A DNA stretch of 64,000 nucleotides. Source: Pogona vitticeps. Taxonomy: Eukaryota; Chordata; Lepidosauria; Squamata; Agamidae. The stretch lies in the NCBI RefSeq assembly GCF_051106095.1, contig NC_135783.1:197459447-197523446 (forward strand), read 5' to 3'. Position numbers and translations under genes: made by a program. The notes below the pieces were generated by a model that saw only the letters and a list, made by a program, of their open reading frames with translations, did no database searches and was not told the origin of the DNA. This document shows positions 63,601 to 64,000 of the stretch, piece by piece; position 1 is the stretch's first letter; the number at the start of each line of letters is the position of its first letter.

Positions 63601-64000
63601 TATATGAATTTGCCTAACTCCTGTTTAGGCATCTGAGCTGGTGCCCATTGTTTTTTATGGTGGCAAAATACTTAGTTTTCCTTTGTCATTACTTTGTTAA
63701 TTATTTTACCTTGTAAAACATGGAATGGTCATGTTATTTAATAATGATACATGTGCCCTGGTTTTAGCCCTTCGCTTAAATCCCCAGGGTTTCTAATGTG
63801 CTTTACACAAATAGTAAAAATTGTTCATCACCTAAGGGAGGAAAATGCAGGAGAAGAGCTATAGAAGGTAGTTACTTCTCCCAGTCTTGACTCGGGTCAT
63901 CCTTGTGCAAAAGAAACGTTCTGTGTTGTCTGTCTGCTATCAGGAAAAGTCACAAAGCCCTGCTACTGTCTTCCTTGAGGATGCCATTCAGAATCACGTG
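63601..64000. other. Unassigned sequence to window end
   Basis: Nothing recognised. Confidence 0.4.

Noticed and set aside
63400-63636. Met-Tyr-Val-Cys repeat frame
   Set aside because: Translation of an (ATGT)n microsatellite.

Overview
This is vertebrate nuclear DNA, most likely from a squamate reptile (lizard or snake). One split host gene fills the first 24 kb. The rest is intergenic DNA dominated by repeats typical of squamates: RTE/BovB LINEs, CR1 LINEs, tRNA-headed SINEs with LINE-like tails, and many short Tigger/pogo, mariner and hAT DNA transposons with target duplications that can still be read. There are no bacterial-style operons, CRISPR arrays or phage features. I saw no convincing retroviral or LTR element.

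Region 1 (1-24.3 kb, + strand): the 3' part of CWC22, the spliceosomal factor that carries eIF4A3 to the spliceosome for exon junction complex assembly. Twelve coding exons join into one 611-codon open frame with matching phases (1,836 nt including the stop). They encode the end of the MIF4G domain, an acidic linker, the complete MA3 domain, a Ser-rich tract and a Lys/Arg/Ser-rich tail. The 5' exons lie upstream of the window. The introns hold a mariner, several Tigger-like elements (some nested), hAT hairpins, an RTE fragment and SINEs.

Region 2 (24.3-40.9 kb): intergenic. It holds a GC-rich hAT element (26.1-27.0 kb), a Tigger-like MITE, a CR1, a hAT inserted into an older repeat (33.0-33.4 kb), a four-copy tandem array of a 197-bp unit (33.7-34.5 kb) and an RTE/BovB fragment.

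Region 3 (40.9-42.3 kb): a strong CpG island with an NRF1-type palindrome, GC boxes, an E-box and a consensus splice donor on the + strand. It looks like the promoter of the next gene. In mammals the gene downstream of CWC22 in the same orientation is ZNF385B, so I propose its 5' end. No ZNF385B coding sequence is visible here.

Region 4 (42.3-64 kb): probably the first intron or flank of that gene. It contains a second CR1, a BovB LINE whose reading frame runs into the C-terminus of a different LINE family, hAT hairpins with perfect 8-bp target duplications, a U1 snRNA pseudogene at 52.9 kb, hairpin Tigger and hAT elements (one hAT sits inside a Tigger-like element at 60.2-61.0 kb), and long TTTC, AAAT and ATGT microsatellites.

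All homology statements come from recognition by eye; no database search was run.
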